Below are positions 1-8,584 of a stretch of DNA of 64,000 nucleotides, one piece after another; position 1 is the stretch's first letter, and each line of letters starts with the position of its first letter. The notes beneath the pieces were generated by a model that saw only the letters and a list, made by a program, of their open reading frames with translations, was not told the DNA's origin and ran no database searches. The translations under genes and the position numbers were made by a program. Source of the stretch: Levilactobacillus yonginensis (GTDB lineage Bacteria; Bacillota; Bacilli; Lactobacillales; Lactobacillaceae); contig NZ_RHNO01000003.1 in NCBI RefSeq assembly GCF_003946265.1, positions 117,331 to 181,330 of the forward strand, written 5' to 3'.

Positions 1-134
1 GTGAACTGTCGGACTTAGAACACGGGACGATCTTGGAAACTCGGTGGTCTTCCGAGGTTTCAAGTCGAGGAGTAAGACCGCTTCTCAGGCTTACTCCGGT
101 CCCCACAGCAGACGCCATTACTGGCGGCCGCAGG
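1..134 (+). repeat. Family A structured repeat, copy A1 (cut by window edge)
   Basis: The left closing arm lies outside the window. Visible are the conserved CACGGGACGA segment, a hairpin with arms CTTGGAAACTCGG and CCGAGGTTTCAAG around a TGGTCTT loop, the joint GTCGAGG, a second hairpin with arms GGAGTAAG and CTTACTCC around an ACCGC-type loop, then CGGTCCCCACAGC and the right closing arm. The same order of parts recurs in seven other full copies. It abuts the 3' end of the short NAD(P)-binding gene. Confidence 0.85.
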
Positions 135-152
135 TGACAATTAGTGGCGTGC

Positions 153-635
153 TTACCCCGCGAACTTAGTTAGGGGCACGTCAGCATCGTCGCTCCCAAA
201 AACCTTAACGGGAGCCGGATTAACTGCCAAGAGTGTGTTGATTTCGCCAAAACCATCCACGAGGTCAAAGTCCAGGCCAGCCGTCATCAGTTGCCGCCGG
301 GCATCCCTAATTTGGCCAGGCAATTCAACGATGTCGTCGGTCCGACCGACCAACAACCGGTGCGTACCCGCGGCCTGTGCCGCAGTAATCAGCGTCGTCA
401 CCGTCTGGGTCAATTTGATAGTTGGCACCAAGGCCACCACCATGTCTTGGTCAAGCATGGCGGCCGTTAACCCACCCTCGTCCAGCGTCTCACCGGTCAG
501 AGCCATGACGGATTGCGGCAAGTCGACCGCACTCGGTGTGTACACGGTTAAACTCACGTGATTATTTTGACTGAGTTGGCGGACAAAGGTTTGGCTGGTC
601 GTGTCTAACGCCCCAGCAAGCAGGATTCGTTTCAA
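153..635 (-). CDS. Short NAD(P)-binding (NmrA/SDR-like) protein, probably C-terminally truncated
   Basis: This 160-residue protein begins with a Rossmann-type strand (KRILLAGALDTTSQTFVRQL) and follows the layout of atypical short-chain dehydrogenase or NmrA-like NAD(P)H-binding proteins. The start is TTG, 7 bases after a purine-rich ribosome site (AAGGGAG). The paralogue at 57572-58213 is 213 residues long; this one stops about where that one enters its VSRRSVADF segment, so the last 40 or so residues appear to be missing. Family A copy A1 begins within 20 bases of the stop, so insertion or rearrangement there may have removed the tail. Substrate is unknown. Confidence 0.6.
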   Translation of the reverse strand: MKRILLAGALDTTSQTFVRQLSQNNHVSLTVYTPSAVDLPQSVMALTGETLDEGGLTAAMLDQDMVVALVPTIKLTQTVTTLITAAQAAGTHRLLVGRTDDIVELPGQIRDARRQLMTAGLDFDLVDGFGEINTLLAVNPAPVKVFGSDDADVPLTKFAG

Positions 636-870
636 GGTCGTAACTCCCTTTCGTTTTGATGATGTTTCTTAGTATAAGGGGTTAGACTTAGTCGAAGGCA
701 AGCCCTATTTTTAAAATAATTTCCGCTAAGATTAATAAGAAATTTCTTATTAAAAACTCATTTTTCTGAGCGAGTTTTGGAGGCGGTTCATTGCTTACTC
801 CTATACGGGATAAGGGCTTACGTGAATTCGTTCACACTCACATATCATCAACAGTAGCAATGGTTATCTT

Positions 871-899
871 TTGGATTGCGGGGGTAATTCGTGTACAAT
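871..899 (+). promoter_or_regulatory. Sigma-A promoter of the opuC operon
   Basis: A -35 box TTGGAT (871-876) and a -10 box TACAAT (894-899) are separated by 17 bases. The leader is about 140 nt and contains a hairpin with arms CGCCGA and TCGGCG near 993-1011. Nothing else was recognised in the 636-1043 gap. Confidence 0.7.
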
Positions 900-1043
900 G
901 AGTACTAATCGAGAGTTGAGAATTCAAATACGACCGGTCTCCAGGTTGCTTCGTGACTAACGCGTGCTGCCGGCACACCGATCGTTATTTTTACGCCGAA
1001 GAACTGTCGGCGAACGTGACACCATCACACAGGAGGTTAATCT

Positions 1044-2249
1044 ATGCTACTTTCAATGGAACATCTACGTAAAGAATATCCTAACGGTAAAATAGCCGTC
1101 GACGACTTCAACTTAGAGGTCGACCGCGGCGAATTCATTGCCTTTATCGGAACGTCTGGCTCAGGCAAGACCACGACCATGCGGATGATCAATCGCATGC
1201 TCAATCAAACTTCCGGTACCATCAAGATCAACGGTAAGGATATTTCTAAGATGGATCCAGTCAAGCTCCGGCGGTCAATTGGCTACGTGATTCAAAACAC
1301 CGGGCTGATGCCCCACATGACCATTCAAGAAAACATTGAAATGGTTCCGAAACTACTTGGCTGGTCCAAGGAAAAGCGCGAAGAACAAGCGCACAAAATG
1401 ATTGCCCTGGCACAGTTGCCAGATGAAATGCTGCAACGCTACCCCGGAGAGCTCTCCGGTGGGCAGCAGCAACGGATTGGGGTCGTTCGCGCCCTAGCCG
1501 CCGATCAAGAACTCATTTTAATGGATGAACCCTTTGGGGCCTTGGACCCCATCACGCGTGAATCTCTCCAGGATTTGGTCAAGCATTTACAAAAAGACCT
1601 CGGCAAGACCTTCATCTTCGTCACCCATGATATGGATGAAGCGCTGAACCTCTCAACTAAGGTCGTTATCATGAGCCAGGGTAAGCAGGTCCAAGTCGAC
1701 ACACCCGAAAACATCTTACGCCACCCCGCCAACGAGTTCGTCACAAACTTGATTGGGGAGGAACGCCTGATCAGAGCGCAACCAAACATTCTGACGGTTA
1801 GTCAAATCATGTTAAAGAACCCCGCCGCCATCACTCCTGACAAGACGTTGGAAGACGCCATTGAACAAATGCATGAACGGCGAGTTGATACGCTGTTAGT
1901 TACCGACAAAACCGGTGTTCTGCAAGGCTTCGTTGACTTGGATGATATCAACCGTATCGCGGATGCCCATACGCCAGTCAGCCGGTTCACACAAGACCGG
2001 GTCTTCTACGTTAAGGCCAATGCGTTGATTGGTGATACCGTCGACCGCATCCTGAAAAAAGGTGTGAAGAACGTGCCCGTCGTCGACGAAGACAAACGCT
2101 TAGTCGGTATCGTCACGCGGACCGCCCTCGTGGATATCGTCTACGATGCCTTACATGGTGCACCCGACGCCAATGAGAAACCTGCTTCACCAATTAATGC
2201 TGATATCCATGCTGCCGCAACCCGTGAAGGAGGCGAAATGCCACAATGA
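1044..2249 (+). CDS. opuCA: Glycine betaine/carnitine/choline ABC transporter, ATP-binding subunit
   Basis: This 401-residue cytoplasmic ATPase energises uptake of quaternary-amine osmoprotectants. The Walker A motif [10 protein letters not shown] lies near residues 36-45, the signature LSGGQQQR near 138, and Walker B ending LILMDEP soon after. Two CBS domains follow from about residue 255 (the [20 protein letters not shown] region and a second near 330). CBS domains in OpuA/OpuC ATPases sense ionic strength. The start follows a good AGGAGG site. It is the first gene of a four-gene operon in the opuC order and overlaps the next gene by 4 bases. Which substrate is preferred cannot be read from the sequence. 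Confidence 0.93.
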   Translation: MLLSMEHLRKEYPNGKIAVDDFNLEVDRGEFIAFIGTSGSGKTTTMRMINRMLNQTSGTIKINGKDISKMDPVKLRRSIGYVIQNTGLMPHMTIQENIEMVPKLLGWSKEKREEQAHKMIALAQLPDEMLQRYPGELSGGQQQRIGVVRALAADQELILMDEPFGALDPITRESLQDLVKHLQKDLGKTFIFVTHDMDEALNLSTKVVIMSQGKQVQVDTPENILRHPANEFVTNLIGEERLIRAQPNILTVSQIMLKNPAAITPDKTLEDAIEQMHERRVDTLLVTDKTGVLQGFVDLDDINRIADAHTPVSRFTQDRVFYVKANALIGDTVDRILKKGVKNVPVVDEDKRLVGIVTRTALVDIVYDALHGAPDANEKPASPINADIHAAATREGGEMPQ

Positions 2250-2872
2250 TGCACTTTTTAGCAACTTATGGGACTCAACTGCTCAGTAAGACGGGGCAAC
2301 ACCTGTTGATCTCCGCAGCTGCCCTGGGGCTAGGTGTCATCGTGGCCGTTCCGCTGGGAATCTTACTCACCCGCATGAAACACGGTGCTAACCTTGTAAT
2401 GTCACTGGCCGGGGTGCTACAAACCATCCCCGCCATGGCCCTGTTAGCGATGATGATTCCCATCTTTGGTATCGGCTCCACGCCCGCCATTGTGGCCCTC
2501 TTCATTTACTCGTTGTTACCGATTCTCCGCAACACTTATTTAGGCATGCAAGGGGTCTCACCGACCGTCCGCGACGCTGCCAAAGGGATGGGAATGACTT
2601 GGTGGCAAATGATGACGCGGGCTGAGATTCCGTTGGCTGCGCCCGTCATCATGTCTGGTATTCGGCTCTCCGCCACCTACGTGATTGCTTGGGCGACGTT
2701 AGCTTCCTACATTGGTGCTGGTGGCCTCGGGGACTTCATTTTCAACGGGTTGAACCTTTACCGGTCCGACCTGATCCTCGGCGGCTCGATTCCCGTTATC
2801 CTGTTGGCGCTCCTGGTCGACTACCTGTTGGGTAAAGTGGAACGTGCCGTCATGCCTAAGCCATTACGATAG
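2246..2872 (+). CDS. opuCB: Osmoprotectant ABC transporter permease
   Basis: This 208-residue inner-membrane permease of the BPD transporter family has about five hydrophobic segments. It carries the EAA-type loop in the region of residues 110-130 ([13 protein letters not shown]), which contacts the ATPase. The ATG overlaps the stop of the ATPase gene by 4 bases, indicating translational coupling. With the second permease encoded two genes downstream it should form the heterodimeric channel of the OpuC system. Length is normal for the family. Confidence 0.92.
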   Translation: MMHFLATYGTQLLSKTGQHLLISAAALGLGVIVAVPLGILLTRMKHGANLVMSLAGVLQTIPAMALLAMMIPIFGIGSTPAIVALFIYSLLPILRNTYLGMQGVSPTVRDAAKGMGMTWWQMMTRAEIPLAAPVIMSGIRLSATYVIAWATLASYIGAGGLGDFIFNGLNLYRSDLILGGSIPVILLALLVDYLLGKVERAVMPKPLR

Positions 2873-2882
2873 GAGGTCCGTT

Positions 2883-3821
2883 ATGCGAAAACATTTACGC
2901 AAATGGCTCGCCGGACTTCTGGTAGTCATTGCAATATTACCGTTAAGTGGGTGCAGCTTCAGCTTTCCTGGGCTATCCGGTTCGGGCGATAACACCATCC
3001 GCATCGCCTCTCAGAACACGACTGAACAACAGATCATGGCCTACATGATTCAAGGCATGATCACCCACTACACCAAATTAGATTCAACCATCATCAACAA
3101 CCTGGGGTCTGGTAACGTGAGTTTCAACGCCCTGAAGAATAAACAAGCTGACATCTCGTCCATTCGGTTCTACGGGACCGACCTGACGACCATCCTGAAC
3201 GAAAAATTCGAACGGGACCCCGCCAAGGTCAAGACGACCGTCAGGGATGAATTTCAGAGCCGTTACCACATGACCTACCTTAAAAACTATGGGTTCTCAG
3301 ATACGTACGCCTGGATGGTCAAGCAGAGTTACGCCAAGAAGCATAACTTACAGACGGTCAGTGACCTGCAAAAGCTTTCGCCCAATATGACCGTTGGGAT
3401 CGACCAAATCTGGCAAAACCGTCAAGGAGACGGTTACCCCGCCTTCCAAAAGATGTACGGTTTCGGCTTTGGCAAAGTTTTGCCGATGCAGACCGGACTG
3501 CTCTACGACGCACTGTCTGCCGATAAAATGAACGCCATCTTGGGTTATTCCACCGACGGCCGGGTCTCCAGCTATCATTTGAAATTGCTGAAGGACGACA
3601 AGAACTTCTTCCCACCTTACGATGCCGCACCGGTTGCGACCGACGCCATCCTGAAGGCCCATCCGGAATTGAAGCCCGTCTTAAACCGGTTGGCCGGCAA
3701 GATTTCTTTGAAGACCATGCAGACCTTGAACTACAAGGTGGACGACCAACTCGAAGAACCACAGACCGTGGCCAACGACTTCTTGAAGGCGCACCACTAC
3801 TTTGAAGGGGGGAACGACTAG
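2883..3821 (+). CDS. opuCC: Osmoprotectant ABC transporter substrate-binding lipoprotein
   Basis: This is a 312-residue extracellular solute-binding lipoprotein. The start chosen is the ATG at 2883, 7 bases after AGGAGG; a longer frame starting at 2844 would overlap opuCB and lacks a ribosome site. A charged N-terminus and hydrophobic stretch lead to the lipobox LSGC with Cys24. The remainder matches the OpuAC/ProX family of glycine betaine, carnitine and choline binding proteins. It lies between the two permease genes, the classical opuCABCD arrangement. Confidence 0.92.
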   Translation: MRKHLRKWLAGLLVVIAILPLSGCSFSFPGLSGSGDNTIRIASQNTTEQQIMAYMIQGMITHYTKLDSTIINNLGSGNVSFNALKNKQADISSIRFYGTDLTTILNEKFERDPAKVKTTVRDEFQSRYHMTYLKNYGFSDTYAWMVKQSYAKKHNLQTVSDLQKLSPNMTVGIDQIWQNRQGDGYPAFQKMYGFGFGKVLPMQTGLLYDALSADKMNAILGYSTDGRVSSYHLKLLKDDKNFFPPYDAAPVATDAILKAHPELKPVLNRLAGKISLKTMQTLNYKVDDQLEEPQTVANDFLKAHHYFEGGND

Positions 3822-3822
3822 T

Positions 3823-4485
3823 ATGAAAGACATGGATCTGTTCAATCAGTTAATTTACTATTTTAGTCATAACGGGATGTACGTCCTCAGTCAATTCAAC
3901 CAGACGTTCCTAGTTTCCATCTATGGCGTGCTTCTGGGCGCCATCGTGGGGATTCCGCTGGGTATTTGGATTTCCCAATACCGCCGGCTCTCACCAGTGA
4001 TCATCGGGATTGCAAACGTGATTCAGACGGTGCCCTCACTGGCGATGCTGTCGATTCTGATGTTAGGATTGGGACTCGGGGAAAATACGGTAATTGCGAC
4101 CGTCTTCCTCTACTCCCTCCTGCCAATCATCAAGAACACCTATACTGGGATGCTCAGTGTCGACGGCGACGTACTGGACGCTGGGAAAGGGATGGGGATG
4201 ACGCGGTTCCAGGTCATGAAGACCATTCGGATTCCGCTGTCACTCTCCGTCATCATTGCTGGGATTCGTAACGCGCTGGTTATCGGAATTGGGATTACCG
4301 TTATCGGCTCGTTCATCGGTTCTGGTGGGCTCGGGGACATCATCGTCCGCGGGACCAACGCAACGAATGGTGGGGCCATCATCTTGGCCGGTGCATTGCC
4401 AACCGCTTTAATGGCAATCATCACCGACCTGGTACTGTCCTTCATCGAAAAACGCTTAACGCCGAAGACTTCTTCGGAGGGTTAA
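3823..4485 (+). CDS. opuCD: Osmoprotectant ABC transporter permease, second subunit
   Basis: This is a 220-residue membrane permease paralogous to the product at 2246-2872. It has the EAA-type loop (LDAGKGMGMTRFQ) and about five membrane spans. The ATG at 3823 is preferred over an in-frame TTG at 3802 because GAAGGGGGG lies about 10 bases upstream. The upstream stop and this ATG are adjacent. It is the last gene of the opuC operon, followed at once by a terminator. Confidence 0.92.
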   Translation: MKDMDLFNQLIYYFSHNGMYVLSQFNQTFLVSIYGVLLGAIVGIPLGIWISQYRRLSPVIIGIANVIQTVPSLAMLSILMLGLGLGENTVIATVFLYSLLPIIKNTYTGMLSVDGDVLDAGKGMGMTRFQVMKTIRIPLSLSVIIAGIRNALVIGIGITVIGSFIGSGGLGDIIVRGTNATNGGAIILAGALPTALMAIITDLVLSFIEKRLTPKTSSEG

Positions 4486-4498
4486 TTTTAATTTGTTT

Positions 4499-4536
4499 GA
4501 CGTCAGTATGCCGCTTGGGTATGCTGGCGTTTTTTG
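4499..4536 (+). terminator. Rho-independent terminator of the opuC operon
   Basis: Imperfect stem between ACGTCAGTATGCC and GGTATGCTGGCGT with wobble pairs, followed by six T residues. Confidence 0.85.
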
Positions 4537-4587
4537 TTTGCTCCTAAATTGTTAGTCTTAGATCAAAGTGCAGGTAGTGGGCAGTTG

Positions 4588-4689
4588 GCCGCCTGTGGCT
4601 GCCAGGTAGTACGCTGTGGGGCAACCCATGTTCTAAGCGGCAAAACCGCTAAGAACATCGACACTGCGCACCACCTGGCTTCCTCCGGC
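4588..4689 (-). repeat. Collapsed family A derivative, copy A2
   Basis: Read on the minus strand this keeps the closing-stem logic of family A (left GCCGCCTGTGGCTGCCAGGT, right ACCTGGCTTCCTCCGGC) and the CTGTGGGG segment. The three internal hairpins are replaced by one strong hairpin with arms ATGTTCTAAGCGG and CCGCTAAGAACAT. The rest of the 4540-4776 gap holds nothing I recognise; a 69-codon frame there has no ribosome site or family features. Confidence 0.6.
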
Positions 4690-4776
4690 TCTGAATTGCG
4701 TATCAATTTGAACGAGACCAATAAGTATCCAACTGGCGCATGATAACCTAACTAAAACACTAAAGGAGATGGTGAG

Positions 4777-6117
4777 GTGCACAGCGTCCGCCAAATGGGC
4801 ATCGACTTCTCCGTCGGCACCCTCAACTTTTTAGCTAACATTGGCATCATGCTGCCCTACATCCTGATGCTACTAAAGTATCAACAGACCCAGAGTGAGA
4901 CGTTTCTGATTGCCCTGGTTGCCTTCTACATTTCCCGAGCCGCCAGCATCTTCTACACCAAGCGGCTCAACCTGCGTTCTACGACCTATCTCATCGTGAG
5001 TCTAGTCTTTGGGGCCGTCGGTAGCCTGACGTTTGCCCTAAACAGTGCCGTTGGCTGGCTGATTGTCGGCAGTCTGTTGTGGGGCTACAGCGCCGCCACA
5101 ATTTGGCCGTATTTTCTGACCGTCAAGCTCCACCTAAGTACCAGTTCCGGCTTCAAAATGAAGCGGCTTTACTGGGCCATCTTTCTAGGGCTGGGCCTCA
5201 TCCTCGCTGTTGATCTGGCAGTGGGTCTCAATTACTCGCTGACTTTCATCCTGCTCGCCGTACTCTACTTGGCCGCAGTGCCCGGTGGCATCCTGCTTGA
5301 TAACTTTACCAATGACTTTTATCAAAACCGCCATCTGCGGCCCCACCGGCTCCATCAAATTTGGCGGTGGGTGTTGTCCCTGATTGGGTTCGCAGCAATT
5401 GCCGTCCTGACCACTCTACGTAAGCAAAGCCTCAACCTCCCCGGCGGGCTGCTCTTGACGATCATTGCGGTGGCCCTCTTGGTCTTGGCCATCGAACTGT
5501 ATAGCGACCGCCACGTGTTGCCCAACTACAAGATTCGCCTACTGAACCGCGGTTTTCTGGTCAGCCTGGTTTTGCTCTTCAACGGTTTCTTTGCCTACTT
5601 CTATTTTGGCACTGTTGGCATGTACGTGGTGTTTGCCCTGTATCTCGTCGGTTTTGAGACGGGTTACCCGGTCTTTCGTAAACTTGGTCACGGTGACCCC
5701 ACTCGCGCTCTGAAGTACAGCCAAGTGGCTCTGGTGGCCGGTCACCTTTTTCTCCTGATTCCGTGGTGGCCAGCTTATGCGCTTGGCATCCCGTTCATCA
5801 CCCTCTTCGTGGGCTACGATAACCCCACCATCAACGCCACCCTCTACGGCTTACCAGAAATCGATAGCGACACCGCTATCGTCCATAAATACCGGTTCTC
5901 CACCTATGGTGGTCTACTCTGCCAGCTAGTGCTCTTCGGACTCCTGATTGTCGTCAGCACGGTTCAGGGAACGTCTATTCTGGGATTCTTCAAACCCACG
6001 ACAATCGCTAATTTCTGGCTGTATACTTGGACGTTAAGCTGGCCGTTGATCCTGATTTCCTTGGGGATTTCGATTGGCAATATTTGCCATGACCCTCATG
6101 AGGAGCAATCTCGTTAG
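4777..6117 (+). CDS. Multi-span membrane protein, MFS-like transporter
   Basis: This 446-residue protein is hydrophobic throughout, with about twelve predicted membrane spans and short loops, the layout of the major facilitator superfamily. A basic cytoplasmic loop lies mid-protein (NRHLRPHRLHQIWR, near residues 185-198). The GTG start follows AAAGGAGATG. I do not recognise a substrate signature and cannot name a subfamily. It stands alone, with a bidirectional terminator 35 bases downstream. Confidence 0.6.
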   Translation: MHSVRQMGIDFSVGTLNFLANIGIMLPYILMLLKYQQTQSETFLIALVAFYISRAASIFYTKRLNLRSTTYLIVSLVFGAVGSLTFALNSAVGWLIVGSLLWGYSAATIWPYFLTVKLHLSTSSGFKMKRLYWAIFLGLGLILAVDLAVGLNYSLTFILLAVLYLAAVPGGILLDNFTNDFYQNRHLRPHRLHQIWRWVLSLIGFAAIAVLTTLRKQSLNLPGGLLLTIIAVALLVLAIELYSDRHVLPNYKIRLLNRGFLVSLVLLFNGFFAYFYFGTVGMYVVFALYLVGFETGYPVFRKLGHGDPTRALKYSQVALVAGHLFLLIPWWPAYALGIPFITLFVGYDNPTINATLYGLPEIDSDTAIVHKYRFSTYGGLLCQLVLFGLLIVVSTVQGTSILGFFKPTTIANFWLYTWTLSWPLILISLGISIGNICHDPHEEQSR

Positions 6118-6150
6118 GTATATCAGCATGCTGCTATCTAAGTGTGACCA

Positions 6151-6197
6151 AAAATAACACCGCGTTTAGGAAAAGATCCCAACCGCGGTGCTATTTT
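6151..6197. terminator. Bidirectional terminator between convergent genes
   Basis: Stem AAAATAACACCGCG / CGCGGTGCTATTTT with A and T runs on the two sides, placed between the ends of the membrane protein and the secreted protein. Confidence 0.85.
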
Positions 6198-6227
6198 ATG
6201 GCCTAATCCCCGATAACATGGAAAAGA

Positions 6228-6779
6228 TTAATGCTTAGACCATTTCCAAGTCGGATGCCAACCGTACCCTTTAGAGGCATGGTGCATTGAATTGATAATA
6301 GTTAAGTAAATATTGTTGTTCGAATAATATGTAACGGTATGTTTATTTTTGAACTCCGGCATATACAGACTATCCATAGCATTTTCAGAATCACGGAAAC
6401 TGTTGTTAACAACCTTGGTATGATGCGGTTTTACCGTAACGTACTTGTGAGGCCGATTGACATGAAAAGTTGAATCTTCATTATAATCATTATCTAACGG
6501 TGCAAAATAAAGTTTGGAAAAGTAGAATCTGACCGATTTTTTACTGCGATTCTTGATCTGAGTATCGTAAACCGCAACATTGTTCCAAGTGTTCGGGTTA
6601 TTTGAAACGTGGCTCAGATGCCGATTGAACTTAAACCGGACGTAAACCCCGTGATAGGATGAGCCCCTAGCAATCGAACCATAATTGATGGTCTTAGCAT
6701 TAGCGGTAGTTGAGGTCGTAGCTAATCCTAACCCCAGCGAAACCATTGCTAGACCAATAAATACAATGTTTCTTTTCAT
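6228..6779 (-). CDS. Secreted protein of unknown function
   Basis: This 183-residue protein has a Sec signal peptide (basic start, hydrophobic core to about residue 22, AxA-like cleavage near TANAKT). The mature part is rich in Asn, His, Lys and Tyr and looks beta-rich, with an 'AVYDTQIKNRSKKSVRFY' stretch. Such a pattern occurs in Ig-like secreted proteins of the DUF4352 type, but the match is only suggestive. The gene is visibly more AT-rich than its neighbours, hinting at a different origin. It is monocistronic. Confidence 0.65.
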   Translation of the reverse strand: MKRNIVFIGLAMVSLGLGLATTSTTANAKTINYGSIARGSSYHGVYVRFKFNRHLSHVSNNPNTWNNVAVYDTQIKNRSKKSVRFYFSKLYFAPLDNDYNEDSTFHVNRPHKYVTVKPHHTKVVNNSFRDSENAMDSLYMPEFKNKHTVTYYSNNNIYLTIINSMHHASKGYGWHPTWKWSKH

Positions 6780-6832
6780 GTTCCAGCCCCCAATTTAATT
6801 ACTCTTAAAAGAATATCATGGATACTAACAGT

Positions 6833-6892
6833 TTAATAGAACCAACATAGACGGCTAGGACAAAATCCTAACCACCGCTGCTGGTTCTATTT
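6833..6892 (-). terminator. Hairpin downstream of the FLP/FNR-like gene
   Basis: Outer arms ATAGAACCA / TGGTTCTAT and inner arms CTAGGAC / ATCCTAAC. It lies 3' of the regulator gene read on the minus strand. The T-run is weak. Nothing else was seen in 6893-7075. Confidence 0.5.
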
Positions 6893-7075
6893 GTTCAATC
6901 GAAAGCTAGTCCCCAACACAGGCGATGCCGTCACAAACTGCCCATTACGTGGTGAGGTGATAGGACTGGTTAAAAAACTGGGGTGGCATGAATCGCTACA
7001 CAGTTTTTCTGTTATCCGTTATAAATTATGGAGAAATCCCAGCCCCACCGTTCCCGAGTACTCAAAAACGTTAAT

Positions 7076-7720
7076 CTACAGCAAAGTTACCCGTTTCCCC
7101 GCTAAAGCAATCAAACCATCATCTACCAGAAGTCCCAACTGGCGACTCAAAGTCTCCGGCGTAATACCCAGAAAACTAGCCAATTCCTTCTTCCGAACCG
7201 GCAACTCAAATTGTGCCGCCTGTTTTTCCCGACCGATCTGCTGGAGATAAGCCAATACCCGATTCTTAGATTTTAAATTACCAGTCAACGCTGACACGGA
7301 CTCCAGTTCGGTTAGCCGCTCACCTAGGATATTCAACAAATTAAAGGCCACCGCGGGTTCCCGATGCATCAATGATTGAAAATCGTCCCGTCTGATGGAA
7401 CAAATTTTAGCGTCCTCGACGACCTCGGCATAGTTAAAGTGATTCCGATTGGCAAACAGTGCCGCTTCGCTATCAATGGCACCATCCCGCAACATGTAGA
7501 GCACCTTCTCCTTACCATTTTCGTTGAGCTGATAGACTTTGACCCGTCCCTGATCGACAATCATCATTCGGTCAAGCTTGGTGGTGGGATCGTACAACAC
7601 AGTCCCCTTCTTCACGGCCTGTTGGTGAACGGAAATCTTCGCCAGTTCAGCAATTGCAGCATCGTCCAATCCGCGAAAAATTGGGGCGCCCTGGACACAT
7701 TTAAACGGTGAATGGGTCAT
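7076..7720 (-). CDS. flp: FLP/FNR-like Crp-family transcriptional regulator
   Basis: This 214-residue cytoplasmic regulator has an N-terminal cyclic-nucleotide-binding-like beta-barrel (about residues 15-120), a dimerisation helix and a C-terminal winged helix-turn-helix (KKELASFLGITPETLSRQLG, about 176-195). The recognition helix keeps the E..SR pattern that FNR uses for TTGAT half-sites. Cysteines sit at positions 8 and about 107, the same arrangement as Cys5/Cys102 in Lactobacillus casei FLP, which forms a redox disulfide. There is no cluster of four cysteines for an Fe-S centre. It is divergent from the gene at 7807, with a perfect FNR-type box between them. Confidence 0.85.
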   Translation of the reverse strand: MTHSPFKCVQGAPIFRGLDDAAIAELAKISVHQQAVKKGTVLYDPTTKLDRMMIVDQGRVKVYQLNENGKEKVLYMLRDGAIDSEAALFANRNHFNYAEVVEDAKICSIRRDDFQSLMHREPAVAFNLLNILGERLTELESVSALTGNLKSKNRVLAYLQQIGREKQAAQFELPVRKKELASFLGITPETLSRQLGLLVDDGLIALAGKRVTLL

Positions 7721-7735
7721 CTTTTTCTTCCTTTC

Positions 7736-7749
7736 TTGATAATTATCAA
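7736..7749. promoter_or_regulatory. Perfect FNR/FLP-type operator
   Basis: TTGATAATTATCAA is an exact match to the FNR consensus TTGAT-N4-ATCAA. Its centre (7742.5) lies 41.5 bases upstream of the start site expected from the -10 box at 7772. That is the class II activator position. Confidence 0.85.
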
Positions 7750-7771
7750 TTTTTTATTATTAGAATCATTA

Positions 7772-7777
7772 TATACT
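7772..7777 (+). promoter_or_regulatory. -10 box of an activator-dependent promoter
   Basis: TATACT with no recognisable -35 box; the upstream position is occupied by the operator at 7736-7749. A strong GAGGAGG ribosome site follows before the ATG at 7807. Confidence 0.65.
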
Positions 7778-7806
7778 AAGCTCATCAATTCGAGGAGGCT
7801 TTTCAC

Positions 7807-8364
7807 ATGAAAATTTATCAAGCAAATATCGTCCCATTAAATGACCAAGTTATTGGTACTGCCGCCCACGGGACGGCCCTGTTCACCGTCAATGGCGGCT
7901 CACTGACCATCAACATCGAGATGTTCGATACGCCAGCCAATCTCCAACACTGGGAACATTTTCACGGTTTTCCCGATGGCAAGCCGGCTGAAATTGCTAC
8001 GGCTGCTCAGGACGTCAACCACGATGGCTTTGTCGACCTCCCCGAAACCGGTGCAGTATCCGGAACCACAATGGTCCCTTTCAACGACGCTCCTCACGAG
8101 ATGGACATTCCCAACGATGCCTACCCAGTGTCCGACGCCAACGGCTACTTCGCGTACACTAAAGTGGTGCCCCTAGCTGCCCTGAGTAAAAAGTTCAAGG
8201 AAACCTTCAACGATAGTGACCTAGAACTTGATAAGCGGGTCATCTACATTCATGGTGTCACAGACGATGTAACGTTGCCAGAGACAGTTGCTGGGGCAGT
8301 CGGCCACTACTCAACTCACGTAACGTTACCCATCGCCGTCGGCAAGATTACGGCGCTCAACTAA
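7807..8364 (+). CDS. Protein of unknown function with an EF-hand-type loop (CHRD-like?)
   Basis: This 185-residue protein has no signal peptide or membrane span. Residues around 69-80 (DVNHDGFVDLPE) satisfy the 12-residue EF-hand calcium loop with acidic or amide ligands at positions 1, 3, 5, 9 and 12. The N-terminal half (GTALFTVNGGSLTINIEMF then HWEHFHG) resembles the beta-sandwich pattern of CHRD or superoxide-dismutase-like domains, but I cannot confirm this. It is divergent from the FLP-like regulator, with an FNR-type box placed for activation, so control by oxygen or redox state is likely. The next small gene is coupled to it. Confidence 0.6.
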   Translation: MKIYQANIVPLNDQVIGTAAHGTALFTVNGGSLTINIEMFDTPANLQHWEHFHGFPDGKPAEIATAAQDVNHDGFVDLPETGAVSGTTMVPFNDAPHEMDIPNDAYPVSDANGYFAYTKVVPLAALSKKFKETFNDSDLELDKRVIYIHGVTDDVTLPETVAGAVGHYSTHVTLPIAVGKITALN

Positions 8365-8513
8365 TGACTCGTCGAAAAACCTGGCGATTGATTGCCGTCA
8401 TTTTTTACTTTGCCGTCTTCCTACTGGTGGCTTTCCATCAAGATATGCTCGCCATGTACGGCATGGCCCTAGGGATGTTGGTGGAAGCATTGATGCAATT
8501 CATTCAAAAATAG
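8364..8513 (+). CDS. Small single-span membrane protein, translationally coupled
   Basis: A 49-codon frame whose ATG overlaps the TAA of the preceding gene (TAATG). It encodes a basic N-terminus (MTRRKTW), one hydrophobic helix (about residues 8-25) and a second amphipathic, Met-rich stretch. A terminator follows at 8521. The overlap and the shared terminator argue that it is real and part of the FLP-box operon. Function unknown. Confidence 0.6.
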   Translation: MTRRKTWRLIAVIFYFAVFLLVAFHQDMLAMYGMALGMLVEALMQFIQK

Positions 8514-8520
8514 CCAACTA

Positions 8521-8578
8521 AATAGAGACCCATCACGGGAACCACAATAGGTAAGGTTCCCGTGATGGGTCTCTATTT
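8521..8578. terminator. Long perfect bidirectional terminator
   Basis: A 23-bp stem starts AATAGAGACCCATCACGGG on the left and closes with CCCGTGATGGGTCTCTATT. It sits between the FLP-box operon and the convergent WxL gene. Confidence 0.92.
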
Positions 8579-8584
8579 ATTCGG

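Noticed and set aside
4534..4743. 69-codon plus-strand frame after the opuC terminator
   Set aside because: It starts in the terminator T-run, has no ribosome site and covers a palindromic family A derivative.
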